Source: Palsa-504 sp963808315
GTDB lineage: Bacteria > Actinomycetota > Actinomycetes > Streptosporangiales > Streptosporangiaceae
DNA: 64,000 nt
NCBI GenBank assembly: GCA_963808315.1
Contig: CAWEFK010000003.1
Coordinates: 70,368-134,367 of the forward strand
Direction: 5' to 3'
Under the pieces are notes generated by a model. That model ran no database searches, had not been told where the DNA came from, and worked only from the letters and a program-made list of their open reading frames with translations. Position 1 is the first letter of the stretch. Each line of letters starts with the position of its first letter. The position numbers were made by a program, and so were the translations under genes. Positions 18,200-27,065 of the stretch are shown here, in pieces.

Positions 18200-19969
18200 T
18201 CAGTCCTCGATCTGGCAGATGGTGACGCCGGCCGTGACGGTCTGGCCTACCTCGACGGACAGGCCGGTGACCGTGCCGTCCTTGTGGGCGGTCAGCGGCT
18301 GCTCCATCTTCATGGCCTCAAGCACGACCACCACGTCACCGGCCGACACCTGCTGTCCCTCGGCCGCGACGATCTTGATGATGGTGCCCTGCATCGGGCT
18401 CAGGAGAGCGTTGCTGTTCTGGCCTCGGGGGGACGACCCCCCCAGACCCCCCCGCTTACGGGGGGAATCTTCCCCCCGTGCCCCCCGGGGGCCCCCGGAG
18501 GGGGCCCGGGGGTTGAGGGTGGCGGGGATTACTACCTCGAGGCGCTTGCCGCCCACTTCGACGGTGATTTTCTCCCGCCCGGCGGCCTCGGCGGGCTCAG
18601 CCGTCTCGGCCACGTCCTGCGGGGGCATCTCGGTGGCGAACTCGGTCTCGATCCAGCGGGTGTGCACCCGCATCGGCTCGCCGGTGAACGCCGGGTCGGT
18701 GACCACGGCCCGGTGGAAGGGCAGCACCGTCGGCATCCCGCCGATGTCGAACTCGGCTAGCGCGCGGGCCGCCCGCTGCAGGGCCTCGGTGCGGTTGGCC
18801 CCGGTCACGATCAGCTTGCCGATCAGCGAGTCGAACACCTGCGGGACCGTCATCCCGGCCGCGTACCCGGCGTCGAGCCGCACTCCCGGCCCGGACGGCG
18901 GGGCCCAGGCGGTGATCGTGCCCGGGGCCGGAAGGAAGTTCCGGCCGGGATCCTCGGCGTTGATCCGGAATTCGATCGAGTGCCCGCGGGCCGGCGGGTC
19001 GTCGTAACCGAGCGGCTCCCCGTCGGCGATGCGGAACATCTCGCGGACCAGGTCGATGCCCGTCACTTCCTCGCTGACCGGGTGCTCGACCTGCAGCCTG
19101 GTGTTGACTTCGAGGAAGCTGACCGCGCCGTCCTGCCCGACGAGGAACTCGCAGGTGCCCGCGCCCACGTAGCCGGCCAGCCGCAGGATGTCCTTAGAGG
19201 AGGAGTAGAGGGCTTCGGTCTGGGCCGCGGACAGGAACGGGGCCGGTGCCTCCTCGACGAGTTTCTGGTGCCTGCGTTGCAGCGAGCAGTCCCTGGTCGA
19301 GACCACCACCACGTGGCCGTGCGTGTCGGCCAGGCATTGCGTTTCCACGTGCCGCGGCCGGTCCAGGTACCGCTCGACGAAGCACTCACCCCGGCCGAAC
19401 GCCGCCGTGGCCTCTCGGACCGCCGACTCGTATAGCTCGGGGACCTCTTCCTCGCGCCACGCCACCTTCAGGCCGCGGCCGCCGCCGCCGAACGCGGCCT
19501 TGATGGCCACCGGGAAGCCGTGCTCCCGGCCGAACGCCAGTACCTCGTCGGCGCCGGAGACCGGGTCTTGCGTACCCGGCGTGAGCGGCGCCCCGGCCTC
19601 GCGGGCGATGTGCCTGGCCCGGACCTTGTCGCCGAGCGCCTCGATGGCCTGCGGTGGCGGCCCGATCCAGGTCAGGCCCGCGTTGATCACCGCCCGGGCG
19701 AAGTCGGCGTTCTCGGCCAGGAAACCGTAGCCGGGATGCACCGCGTCCGCATCGGCGTCGATCGCTACCTTGACGATCTTCTCGATGTCCAGGTAGCTCT
19801 CCTGACTTGTCGCACCGCCCAGCGCGTAGGCCTCGTCGGCCATCTGCACGTGCAGCGCGTCCAGGTCGGGCTCGGCGTAGACCGCCACGCTGCCCAGCCC
19901 GGCGTCACGGCACGCCCGGATGATCCGCACGGCGATCTCGCCGCGGTTCGCGATCAGCACCTTCCGCAC
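18200..19969 (-). CDS. accA: acetyl/propionyl-CoA carboxylase alpha subunit (biotin carboxylase + BCCP)
   Basis: Carboxylates biotin with ATP and bicarbonate, then presents it to a separate carboxyltransferase beta subunit for malonyl- or methylmalonyl-CoA synthesis. The 589-residue protein has the biotin carboxylase N-domain (KVLIANRGEIAVRIIRACRD), the ATP-grasp glycine loop KAAFGGGGRGLKVAW, the catalytic stretch EVNTRLQVEHPVSEEV and the C-terminal biotin-carrier domain, with the biotinylation motif VLEAMKMEQPL. Between the carboxylase core and the carrier domain is a Gly/Arg/Pro-rich stretch (about residues 485-517) encoded by a GC-only palindromic element (18426-18512), an in-frame insertion in the flexible linker. 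Length and synteny fit the AccA3/PccA group. A DUF5313 gene follows directly. Confidence 0.96.
   Translation of the reverse strand: MRKVLIANRGEIAVRIIRACRDAGLGSVAVYAEPDLDALHVQMADEAYALGGATSQESYLDIEKIVKVAIDADADAVHPGYGFLAENADFARAVINAGLTWIGPPPQAIEALGDKVRARHIAREAGAPLTPGTQDPVSGADEVLAFGREHGFPVAIKAAFGGGGRGLKVAWREEEVPELYESAVREATAAFGRGECFVERYLDRPRHVETQCLADTHGHVVVVSTRDCSLQRRHQKLVEEAPAPFLSAAQTEALYSSSKDILRLAGYVGAGTCEFLVGQDGAVSFLEVNTRLQVEHPVSEEVTGIDLVREMFRIADGEPLGYDDPPARGHSIEFRINAEDPGRNFLPAPGTITAWAPPSGPGVRLDAGYAAGMTVPQVFDSLIGKLIVTGANRTEALQRAARALAEFDIGGMPTVLPFHRAVVTDPAFTGEPMRVHTRWIETEFATEMPPQDVAETAEPAEAAGREKITVEVGGKRLEVVIPATLNPRAPSGGPRGARGEDSPRKRGGLGGSSPRGQNSNALLSPMQGTIIKIVAAEGQQVSAGDVVVVLEAMKMEQPLTAHKDGTVTGLSVEVGQTVTAGVTICQIED
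18426..18512. repeat. GC-rich palindromic insertion element in accA (copy 1 of 3)
   Basis: About 87 bases of G- and C-runs with the core GGGGGACGACCCCCCC, then AGACCCCCCC, GCTTACGGGGGG and CCCCCCGTGCCCCCC. It is inserted in frame in the carboxylase linker, in the orientation opposite to the gene. The same core occurs in adnB (44559-44682), and its reverse complement in ilvB (25141-25207). Such insertions in coding sequence recall the Rickettsia palindromic elements, but the sequence family differs. Confidence 0.75.
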
Positions 19970-20260
19970 TGCGGCCTCCCTGAGCTTGCGATGGCGCCGG
20001 AATCTTGGTCAGTGAGATCATGCTGTCATGCCGACCGGGTGCCGGCATGTCCGAGGTAGCCGGATCGCCCTCACCACGGTACTAACTGGCACATATCCCC
20101 GCAGGAACCCGGGAAAGGTGCAAATGCCTCCGGGGTCGGCGTGACGTCCGGAGTTTGTCTCCCGCTGGACGCCCATCCTCAACCGAAGTGTGATCTCGGG
20201 TACGTAGAGTGAGCGCCAGACCGGTTACAGGCTTCTCTGTTGGGGTTCCCGGTGGTCGCC

Positions 20261-20309
20261 AGTCGCGGTTACGCCATAACTGCGACTTCTCGTTACGACG
20301 TGGTAACGA
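20261..20309. promoter_or_regulatory. two adjacent inverted repeats upstream of the GGDEF-EAL gene
   Basis: Arms AGTCGCGGTTA (20261-20271) and TAACTGCGACT (20277-20287) have one mismatch. Perfect arms TCGTTAC (20290-20296) and GTAACGA (20303-20309) follow 2 bases later. They could be operators or RNA stem-loops in the 5' leader. The remaining gap 19970-20417 also has a small inverted repeat, CATGCCG/CGGCATG at 20027-20049, near the start of accA. No gene is supported in the gap except the short ORF at 20389. Confidence 0.5.
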
Positions 20310-20388
20310 AAGCGTGATGAAGCTATTCGCTTTTGCCCGGCGTGCGTTGAGTAATGGAGAGCGGCAAAGCAGACGGAAGGGAGCCCGG

Positions 20389-20421
20389 GTGCGCCTGATC
20401 ATCTCGGGAAACCGAGTATGA
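20389..20421 (+). CDS. possible 10-residue upstream ORF overlapping the GGDEF-EAL start
   Basis: GTG at 20389, with the strong ribosome site GGAAGGGAG upstream, opens a reading frame MRLIISGNRV that stops at TGA 20419-20421, overlapping the ATG at 20418 as ATGA. The hairpin CTCGG-GAAA-CCGAG (20403-20416) covers the bases just before that ATG. Translating the short ORF would melt the hairpin and couple to the main gene. This is inference from layout only. Confidence 0.4.
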   Translation: MRLIISGNRV

Positions 20422-23149
20422 GCGTGCTTGGCATGCTGGCGTGGTGCGCGGCCGCGGTGAGCCTGTGGCTCGGCGCGCGCGGGCACGACGGCGCCATCGC
20501 GCGGGCGTACCGGTGGCTGGCGGGCGCCGCCGCGATGTACTGCGCCGGGCTGATCATCGCCCAGCTCAGCGGCGGGTCGCTGAACCCCGCGCCCGGATTG
20601 TCGTTCGCCGACCTGCCGCCCTTGCTGGCGCTGGCCGCCGTGGCGGTCGGCATCGCGATGCTCACGACCGCGGAGCGAGAAGGCGACACCGGCGTCCAGC
20701 GGCTGCCGAGCGTGCGGGCCGCGAGTCCGGACGGGGCCGAGGGCGAGCGGCCCCGGGGCTTCCGTCCTGCCGGGCCTGGCCGATGGCTACGTCATGGCGG
20801 TTGCCCTGCTCGTGATCGGCTGGGTGACGCTGTTCAGCACCGAGTTCCACCGGTCCGGCGAACGGCCGGGGACCTTCCTGCTTGCCCTCATCCACCCCCT
20901 GGCGGACCTGGCCGTCCTGGGCGCGCTGCTGCCCATGGTCACCACCGCCTGGCGGCGTGCCACGCTGCCTTACCTGTTCCTGCTCGTCGTCGCGGTCGGC
21001 GACTCGCTCGCGGTCGGCCAGCGGGTGACGGGCGGCCACCTGGGCATCGCGTCCGCAGCTTCTGCTGCTGGTCGCGGCGCTGCTGCTCGGGCTGGCGCCC
21101 TGGCGGGTCACCGAGGGCGGCTGGACCCGCCGGACCGCGAGCGCCGCGGCGGCCGCCATCATCGCCGTGCTGGCCGCGGCCGCCGCCACCTTGGTGGTCA
21201 TCGGCAACGGCCTGGCCGCGGCGCCCGGGTCCGGGGGTGCCCTGGTGGTGGCAGGCGGGGCGGGCGTGCTCGTCCTGGCGGCCCGGGCCTTCATGCTGGT
21301 CCGGCAGAACGGGGTCGCGCTGTCGATGTGGCGGGAATCCAGCCGCAGCCTGCGCGACCTGGCCAGCCGGACCAGTGACGTCTTCGTCGTCTGCGATCTC
21401 GACGGCGCCATCGTCTACGCGAGTCAGGCGGTCCAGGATTACGGCTACGCGCCGGGTGCCCTGGTCGGCCGGCCACTTCTCGATTTGGTTCATCCCGAGG
21501 ACCGCGGGGCCGCGCTGGCCGCCGTCCGGCTCGCGCTCGGGGGCTACCACCCGGCGGGGGCCGCCGAGTCCCCGAAGACGCCGGGTCACAGACCAGCCGA
21601 AGGGTCGGGCCGGTTCCCGGCCAGGATCCGGGCGGCCGACGGGACGTGGCGGCACGTCGAGTCCACCGTGCTGCGCTACCAGGCCCCGGGCGAGCCTAGT
21701 CAGATGCTCGTCACCGCCCGCGACGTCAGCGACCAGGTGGCGCTGCGCCAGCAGGTTACCCACCTGACCTTCCATGACGGGCTGACCGGGCTGCCGAACC
21801 GTGCCTACGTCGAGGAACGGGCCAGGGACGTGCTGGCCGCCGGCGCCGGGCCCGGGCCGACCGGCGTCATCTTCCTGGACCTGGACCGTTTCACCGCGGT
21901 CAACGACTCGGTGGGCCATGGCGCCGGCGACCTCGTGCTGGCGCAGGCGGCCAGGCGGCTGCGCGCCGTCGCCCCCGTGCACGACACGGTGGCGCGCTGG
22001 GGCAGTGACGAGTTCGCGGTGCTGATCGAGGACGCCGCGAGCACCCAGGAGATCACCGAGATCGCCGAGCAGCTGGGCGGCGCGGTCGCGGCGGAGCCGT
22101 TCCGGGCCGGGGGCCAGCAGATGGCGCTCACCGCCAGCGTCGGTGTCGCCCTCGCCGAATTCATCCCAGAGAACTCCGAGATCCCCGAGAAACCCGAGAA
22201 CAGGGCCAATCCGGGCACCTCCCCGTCCAGGCTCATGCTGCGCAACGCGGACGTGGCCATGTCCCGGGCAAAGGAGGCCGGCGGCGACCGAGTCGAGGTG
22301 TACGCCGCGCACATGCACGCCGACGTGGTGCGCCGCCTGGAGATCGTCAGCGACCTGCAGCAGGCCATCAGCCAAGGCGAACTCGAGCTGCAGTACCAGC
22401 CGATCGTCAACCTGGAGACCTCGCGTGTCACCGGGGCCGAGGCGCTGGTCCGCTGGCGGCGCGAGGGTCAGCTGGTGCCGCCGCGGGCGTTCCTCGGCGC
22501 GGCCGAGGAATCGGGCCTGATCGTCCCGCTCGGAGAATGGGTGCTCCGCGAGGCCTGCGCGCAGGGCGTGACCTGGCGGCGGTCCGCCGCGGATGTCGGA
22601 GTCTGCGTCAACCTGTCCGCCCGGCAGATCACCGCGCCCCTGTTCGTGACCCAGGTGGCCGCCATCTTGGCCGAGGCCGGCCTGCCGCCCGAGGCGCTCA
22701 CGGTCGAGGTGAACGAGCAGATCCTGGTCCCCGGCGACGGGCTGATCGTCGACCGGCTCGCCGACCTGCACCGTCTCGGGATCCGGCTGGCGATCGACGA
22801 CTTCGGCACCGGCTACGCCTCGCTGGCCCACCTGCGTGAGCTTCCGCTGGACGCCATCAAGGTCGATCCCTCGTTCGTGGGCGGTCTTGGCCGCGACGAC
22901 ACGCTCACGCTGCTCACCAGGACCGTGGTGCAGCTGGGGCGGGAGCTTGGCCTGCGGGTGGTCGCCGAGGGCATCGAGCAGCCCCGTCAGCTCATCGCGC
23001 TGCGCGAGCTTGGCTGCGAGTACGGGCAGGGCTTTCTCCTGGCCAAGCCGATGGCCGCCATCGAAGTGGCCGCCCTGATCAGGACCGATTCCGCCGATTT
23101 GCGCGAGCAGTCCGTCTCGGAATGTGAGACAACTCGCGTCAGCGGTTGA
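20418..23149 (+). CDS. membrane PAS-GGDEF-EAL protein (cyclic di-GMP turnover), frameshifts in the membrane part
   Basis: Likely enzyme of cyclic di-GMP metabolism in the cytoplasmic membrane. About eight to ten hydrophobic helices occupy the first 300 residues, with frame changes near 20760 and 21050. A PAS domain follows (TSDVFVVCDLDGAIVYASQA), then a GGDEF domain with the active-site variant RWGSDEFAVLIE. The inhibitory RxxD site is missing (PVHD instead). The EAL domain has all core motifs: AEALVRW, VNLSARQI, AIDDFGTGYASLAHL, IKVDPSFV and VVAEGIEQP with QGFLLAKP. The EAL part should be an active phosphodiesterase; GSDEF may still allow cyclase activity. The 3' end overlaps the ilvB operator and -35 region. 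The ATG at 20418 is embedded in a hairpin and short-ORF arrangement. Confidence 0.9.
23114..23130. promoter_or_regulatory. GTCTC-N7-GAGAC operator before ilvB
   Basis: Palindrome GTCTC-GGAATGT-GAGAC, inside the last codons of the upstream gene and 16 bases before a possible -35 TTGACG (23146-23151). A -10-like TAGGGT sits at 23171-23176. The same 17-base pattern occurs before cimA (30619) and, with one mismatch, before leuB (28036). An IclR-type leucine regulator (LtbR/NdgR class) is a reasonable candidate binder; this is inference. Confidence 0.75.
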
Positions 23150-23182
23150 CGCTCTCGTCGCGAACGGCAGTAGGGTATACCC

Positions 23183-23230
23183 GTGACTCATCAGAAGATT
23201 CTCGTACTTGGCCGGCGCGCAGGCTGCTGA
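23183..23230 (+). CDS. ilvB leader peptide (attenuation)
   Basis: GTG at 23183 opens a 15-residue peptide, MTHQKILVLGRRAGC, ending in TGA. Ile-Leu-Val-Leu in the middle are the codons of the pathway's end products. The predicted transcription start falls at this GTG, so the peptide is probably translated leaderless. A terminator hairpin with T6 follows at 23252. Leader peptides of nearly the same form (RILVLGKR-like) are predicted before ilvB in Streptomyces. Confidence 0.85.
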   Translation: MTHQKILVLGRRAGC

Positions 23231-23251
23231 CCAAGCCAGCTCACTGCGCGC

Positions 23252-23287
23252 TCCCCTCGGCTGCCGTCAGGCACGGGGGGATTTTTT
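23252..23287 (+). terminator. ilvB attenuator terminator
   Basis: C-run plus CTCGGCTGCC pairs with GGCACGGGGGG across a short loop and is followed by ATTTTTT. Stalling of ribosomes on Ile/Leu/Val codons of the leader would favour an alternative fold and readthrough into ilvB. Confidence 0.8.
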
Positions 23288-23394
23288 ATGCCGCTGTTTC
23301 GCAACCAACACCCCGCAACCAACACCCCGCGACCAAACACCCCGCAACCAACGCCCCGCAAGCCGCCGACCCGCAAGCCGATGGAGACTTACCG

Positions 23395-25461
23395 ATGACC
23401 GAGCAGATGACGGGCCGCCAGGAAGCCGACGCTTCCGGCCGGCCCCCAGCGGCCGCAACCGGGCCCCTGGGCTCACCCGGGGTGCCGGGTCCCAGCCCGC
23501 GGGACCTGGCCGCCCGCTCGCCGCACCGCGAATCCACCCACCCCACCCAGCCGCCGCAGGCCCCGGAGCTCCCGCAGGCCGTCGGGCACGCACCAGAGCA
23601 CGCTCCGCTCGAGCCGTCCCGCGCGCACGTCGCCACCGCGGGCAAGGTGCGGGCCACCGGGGCGCAGGCGCTGGTGTACGCGCTTGAGCGGGTCGGCGCG
23701 GACATCGTCTTCGGCATTCCGGGCGGCGCGGTCCTGCCGGCCTACGACCCGCTGCTCGACTCCAAGGCGATCAGGCACATCCTGGTCAGGCACGAGCAGG
23801 GCGCGGGTCACGCGGCCACCGGGTACGCGCAGGCCACGGGCCGTATCGGCGTGTGCATGGCGACCAGCGGCCCGGGCGCGACGAACCTGGTGACGCCGAT
23901 CGCCGACGCCTACATGGACTCGGTGCCGATCGTCGCGATCACCGGGCAGGTGGCGTCCAACCTGATCGGCACCGACGGCTTCCAGGAGGCCGACATCTCC
24001 GGGATCACCCTGCCGATCACCAAGCACAATTTCCTCGTGACCAAGCCCGAGGACATCGCCCGCACCATCGCCGAGGCGTTCCACGTGGCCTCGACCGGAC
24101 GGCCGGGGCCGGTGCTTGTGGACATCTCCAAGGACGCGCTGCAGGCGATGACCGACTTCAGCTGGCCGGTCCCGATGGAGCTGCCCGGCTACCACCCGGT
24201 GACCAGGCCGCACGCCCGGCAGGTGCGCGAGGCCGCGCGGCTGATCGCCGAGTCCAGGCGACCCGTCCTGTACGTCGGCGGTGGCGTGATCAAGGCGCGC
24301 GCCGCCGGGCAGCTGCGCGAGCTCGCCGAGCTGACCGGCATTCCCGTGGTCACCACCCTGATGGCCAGGGGCGCGTTCCCCGACACGCACGCGCAGCACC
24401 TGGGCATGCCCGGCATGCACGGCGCCGTGGCGGCGGTCGGCGCGCTGCAGCAAGCCGACCTGCTCATCGCGCTCGGCACCAGGTTCGACGACCGGGTGAC
24501 CGGCAAGCTCGACACGTTCGCACCGAACGCGCTGATCGTGCACGCGGACATCGATCCGGCCGAGATCTCCAAGAACCGCCGCGCCGACGTGCCGATCGTC
24601 GGCGACTGCCGGGAGGTGATCGCCGACCTGACCGCCGCCGTGCGCAGCGAGAACGAGCAGGGCCGCCAGCCCGACCTGGCCGCCTGGTGGACCCAGCTCG
24701 ACATGCTGCGGAACACCTACCCGCTCGGCTACGACTCACCGGACGACGGCTCGCTGGCCCCGCAGTACGTGATCGAGCGGATCGGCAAGATCGCGGGCCC
24801 GGACGCGGTGTACGTGGCGGGCGTCGGGCAGCACCAGATGTGGGCCGCCCAGTTCATCGACTACGAGCAGCCGGCCACCTGGATCAACTCGGGCGGCCTG
24901 GGCACGATGGGCTTCGCCGTGCCGGCCGCGATGGGCGCCAAGATGGGCCGGCCGGACGCCACCGTGTGGGCGATCGACGGTGACGGGTGCTTCCAGATGA
25001 CCAACCAGGAGCTCGCCACCTGCGCCATCGAGGGCATCCCGATCAAGGTCGCGATCATCAACAACGGCAGCCTCGGCATGGTCAGGCAGTGGCAGACGCT
25101 GTTCTACAACGAGCGCTACTCCAACACCGACCTGCACCGTCGGGGGGGTACGGGGGGCGCGGAGCCCCCCGTGCCGGGGGGTCACCGGGGGGTCGCCCCC
25201 GGGGGGCAGCACGGCACCCGCATCCCTGACTTCGTCAAGCTCGCCGAGGCCTACAGCTGCGCGGGCCTGCGCTGCGAGGAGGCGGGCGAGGTGGACAAGG
25301 TGATCGAGCAGGCTATGGCCATCAACGACCGCCCGGTCGTGGTCGACTTCATCGTCCACCGGGACGCCATGGTCTGGCCCATGGTCGCGGCCGGCACGTC
25401 CAACAACGACATCAACTTCGCGCGCGGCCTCGCGCCCGACTGGGGAGGGGCAACGGAATGA
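23395..25461 (+). CDS. ilvB: acetolactate synthase large subunit
   Basis: ThDP- and FAD-dependent enzyme making acetolactate or acetohydroxybutyrate, the first common step to valine, leucine and isoleucine. The ATG at 23395 gives 688 residues. A Pro/Ala-rich N-terminal extension of about 80 residues precedes TGAQALVYALERVGADIVFG. The catalytic Glu (about residue 134) is in ILVRHEQGAGHAATGYA, the FAD region in VTTLMARGAF, and the ThDP motif is IDGDGCFQMTNQELATCAIE with NNGSLGMVRQWQ. A Gly/Pro-rich stretch of about 22-25 residues between YSNTDLH and TRIPDFVKLAEAY is absent from ordinary homologues and is encoded by a GC palindromic element (25141-25207). It overlaps ilvN by ATGA and is controlled by the leader upstream. 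Confidence 0.97.
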   Translation: MTEQMTGRQEADASGRPPAAATGPLGSPGVPGPSPRDLAARSPHRESTHPTQPPQAPELPQAVGHAPEHAPLEPSRAHVATAGKVRATGAQALVYALERVGADIVFGIPGGAVLPAYDPLLDSKAIRHILVRHEQGAGHAATGYAQATGRIGVCMATSGPGATNLVTPIADAYMDSVPIVAITGQVASNLIGTDGFQEADISGITLPITKHNFLVTKPEDIARTIAEAFHVASTGRPGPVLVDISKDALQAMTDFSWPVPMELPGYHPVTRPHARQVREAARLIAESRRPVLYVGGGVIKARAAGQLRELAELTGIPVVTTLMARGAFPDTHAQHLGMPGMHGAVAAVGALQQADLLIALGTRFDDRVTGKLDTFAPNALIVHADIDPAEISKNRRADVPIVGDCREVIADLTAAVRSENEQGRQPDLAAWWTQLDMLRNTYPLGYDSPDDGSLAPQYVIERIGKIAGPDAVYVAGVGQHQMWAAQFIDYEQPATWINSGGLGTMGFAVPAAMGAKMGRPDATVWAIDGDGCFQMTNQELATCAIEGIPIKVAIINNGSLGMVRQWQTLFYNERYSNTDLHRRGGTGGAEPPVPGGHRGVAPGGQHGTRIPDFVKLAEAYSCAGLRCEEAGEVDKVIEQAMAINDRPVVVDFIVHRDAMVWPMVAAGTSNNDINFARGLAPDWGGATE
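25141..25207. repeat. GC-rich palindromic insertion element in ilvB (copy 2 of 3)
   Basis: About 67 bases of G/C runs. On the reverse strand it reads GGGGGCGACCCCCC, GGTGACCCCCC, GGCACGGGGGG and CCCCCCGTACCCCCC, matching in order the blocks of the element in accA. It is inserted in frame and adds about 22-25 residues to a loop near the C-terminus of acetolactate synthase. Confidence 0.75.
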
Positions 25462-25982
25462 CACTCCACACGCTGTCCGTGCTCGTGGAGAACAAGCCGG
25501 GGGTCCTGGTCAGGATCGCCGGGCTGTTCGCCCGGCGCAACTTCAACATCGACTCGCTGGCGGTGGGGCCGACCGAGCACGACGAGATCTCCCGCATCAC
25601 GATCGTGGTCAACTGCGAGGAACACCCGCTCGAGCAGGTGACCAAGCAGCTGAACAAGCTGATCAACGTGCTGAAGATCGTGGAGCTCGAACCGGGCGCC
25701 ACGGTGCAGCGCGAGCTGCTCCTGGTCAAGGTCAGGGCCGACGCCGAGAGCCGGTCGCGGGTGCTGGAGACCGTGAACCTGTTCCGGGCCAAGGTGGTGG
25801 ACGTGGCCCTGGACGTGGTCACGATCGAGGCGACAGGGAACCGGGAGAAGCTCGATGCCCTGATCAAGGTGCTTGAACCGTTCGGCATCAAGGAGCTGGT
25901 CGAGTCCGGGATGGTGGCCATCGGCCGGGGCGGCCGGTCGATCACCGACCGCGCGCTCCGTCCGGTCGAGCGCAGCGCCTAG
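25458..25982 (+). CDS. ilvN: acetolactate synthase small (regulatory) subunit
   Basis: Regulatory partner of IlvB that confers feedback inhibition by valine. The 174-residue protein starts with the ACT domain HTLSVLVENKPGVLVRIAGL and FARRNFNIDSLAVGPTEHD, followed by the typical second half (RELLLVKVRADAESRSRVLE, VTIEATGNREKLDALIKVL, GIKELVESGMVAIGRG). Length is standard. Its ATG lies inside the last codons of ilvB (ATGA overlap), which ensures coupled translation and stoichiometric assembly. ilvC follows 39 bases later, so ilvB-ilvN-ilvC form one operon under the upstream attenuator. Confidence 0.98.
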   Translation: MTLHTLSVLVENKPGVLVRIAGLFARRNFNIDSLAVGPTEHDEISRITIVVNCEEHPLEQVTKQLNKLINVLKIVELEPGATVQRELLLVKVRADAESRSRVLETVNLFRAKVVDVALDVVTIEATGNREKLDALIKVLEPFGIKELVESGMVAIGRGGRSITDRALRPVERSA

Positions 25983-26021
25983 CCCGCCCTAACAGACAAC
26001 AACAGAGAAAGGCCCATTTCA

Positions 26022-27020
26022 GTGGCAGAGATTTTCTACGACGACAGCGCCGACCTTTCCGTCATCCAGCGCCGGCACGTCGCCGTGCTCGGGTACGGCA
26101 GCCAGGGGCACGCGCACGCGCTCTCGCTCCGCGATTCCGGCGTCAACGTCCGGGTCGGCCTCCCCGAGGGTTCCAAGAGCCGGGAGAAGGCCGAGAACGA
26201 CGGGCTGCGGGTGCTGACCCCGGCGGAGGCGTGCGAGGAGTCGGACCTGGTCATGGTCCTGGTTCCCGATCACCTCCAGCGCCAGCTCTACGCCGAGGCG
26301 ATCGCGCCCGCGCTGGTCGAGGGCGACGCGCTGTTCTTTGCCCACGGCCTGAACATCCGCTACGACCTGATCAACCCGCCGGAAGGCGTGGACGTGTGCA
26401 TGGTCGCGCCCAAGGCCCCAGGTCACCTGGTCCGGCGCCAGTTCGCCCAGGGCCGCGGCGTGCCCGTGCTCGTCTGCGTCGAACGCGACGCGACCGGCAA
26501 CGCGTGGCCGCTCACGCTGGCCTACGCCAAGGCCATCGGCGGCACCCGCGCGGGCGCGCTGAAGAGCACGTTCACCGAGGAGACCGAGACCGACCTGTTC
26601 GGCGAGCAGACGGTGCTGTGCGGCGGTGTCGCCGAACTCATCAAGGCGGGCTTCGCCACCCTGGTCGAGGCCGGCTACCAGCCGGAGTCCGCCTACTTCG
26701 AGTGCCTGCACGAGATGAAGCTGATCGTGGACCTGATGTACGAGGGCGGCATCTCCAAGATGTACTGGTCGGTGTCCGACACCGCCGAGTACGGCGGCTA
26801 CACCCGGGGCCCGCGGCTGATCAACGAGCAGACCCGCGAGGAGATGCGCCGCATCCTGGGCGAGATCCAGGACGGTTCGTTCGCCCGTGAGCTGGTCGAG
26901 GAGTTCGACGCGGGCAAGCCCAACTTCCTCAAGCGCCGCGAGGCCGAGCGCTCCGAGCAGATCGAGCAGGTCGGGGCCAAGCTGCGTCCGCTGATGTCCT
27001 GGCTCGAGGAGGACGAGTAA
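26022..27020 (+). CDS. ilvC: ketol-acid reductoisomerase
   Basis: NADPH- and Mg-dependent enzyme that isomerises and reduces acetolactate to dihydroxyisovalerate. The 332-residue class I enzyme carries the nucleotide-binding loop VLGYGSQGHAHALSLRDSG, the catalytic-region segment MVAPKAPGHLVRRQF, and the C-terminal knotted helical domain with metal-binding acidic residues (ETETDLFGEQTVLCGG and the YFECLHEMKLIVDLMYEGG stretch). GTG at 26022 is preceded by AGAAAGG. It is the third gene of the ilvBNC operon. Confidence 0.98.
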   Translation: MAEIFYDDSADLSVIQRRHVAVLGYGSQGHAHALSLRDSGVNVRVGLPEGSKSREKAENDGLRVLTPAEACEESDLVMVLVPDHLQRQLYAEAIAPALVEGDALFFAHGLNIRYDLINPPEGVDVCMVAPKAPGHLVRRQFAQGRGVPVLVCVERDATGNAWPLTLAYAKAIGGTRAGALKSTFTEETETDLFGEQTVLCGGVAELIKAGFATLVEAGYQPESAYFECLHEMKLIVDLMYEGGISKMYWSVSDTAEYGGYTRGPRLINEQTREEMRRILGEIQDGSFARELVEEFDAGKPNFLKRREAERSEQIEQVGAKLRPLMSWLEEDE

Positions 27021-27065
27021 CCGCATCGGAGGTGTCGGACGCTCCGGGCCGGGTAGCGGGTTGTG

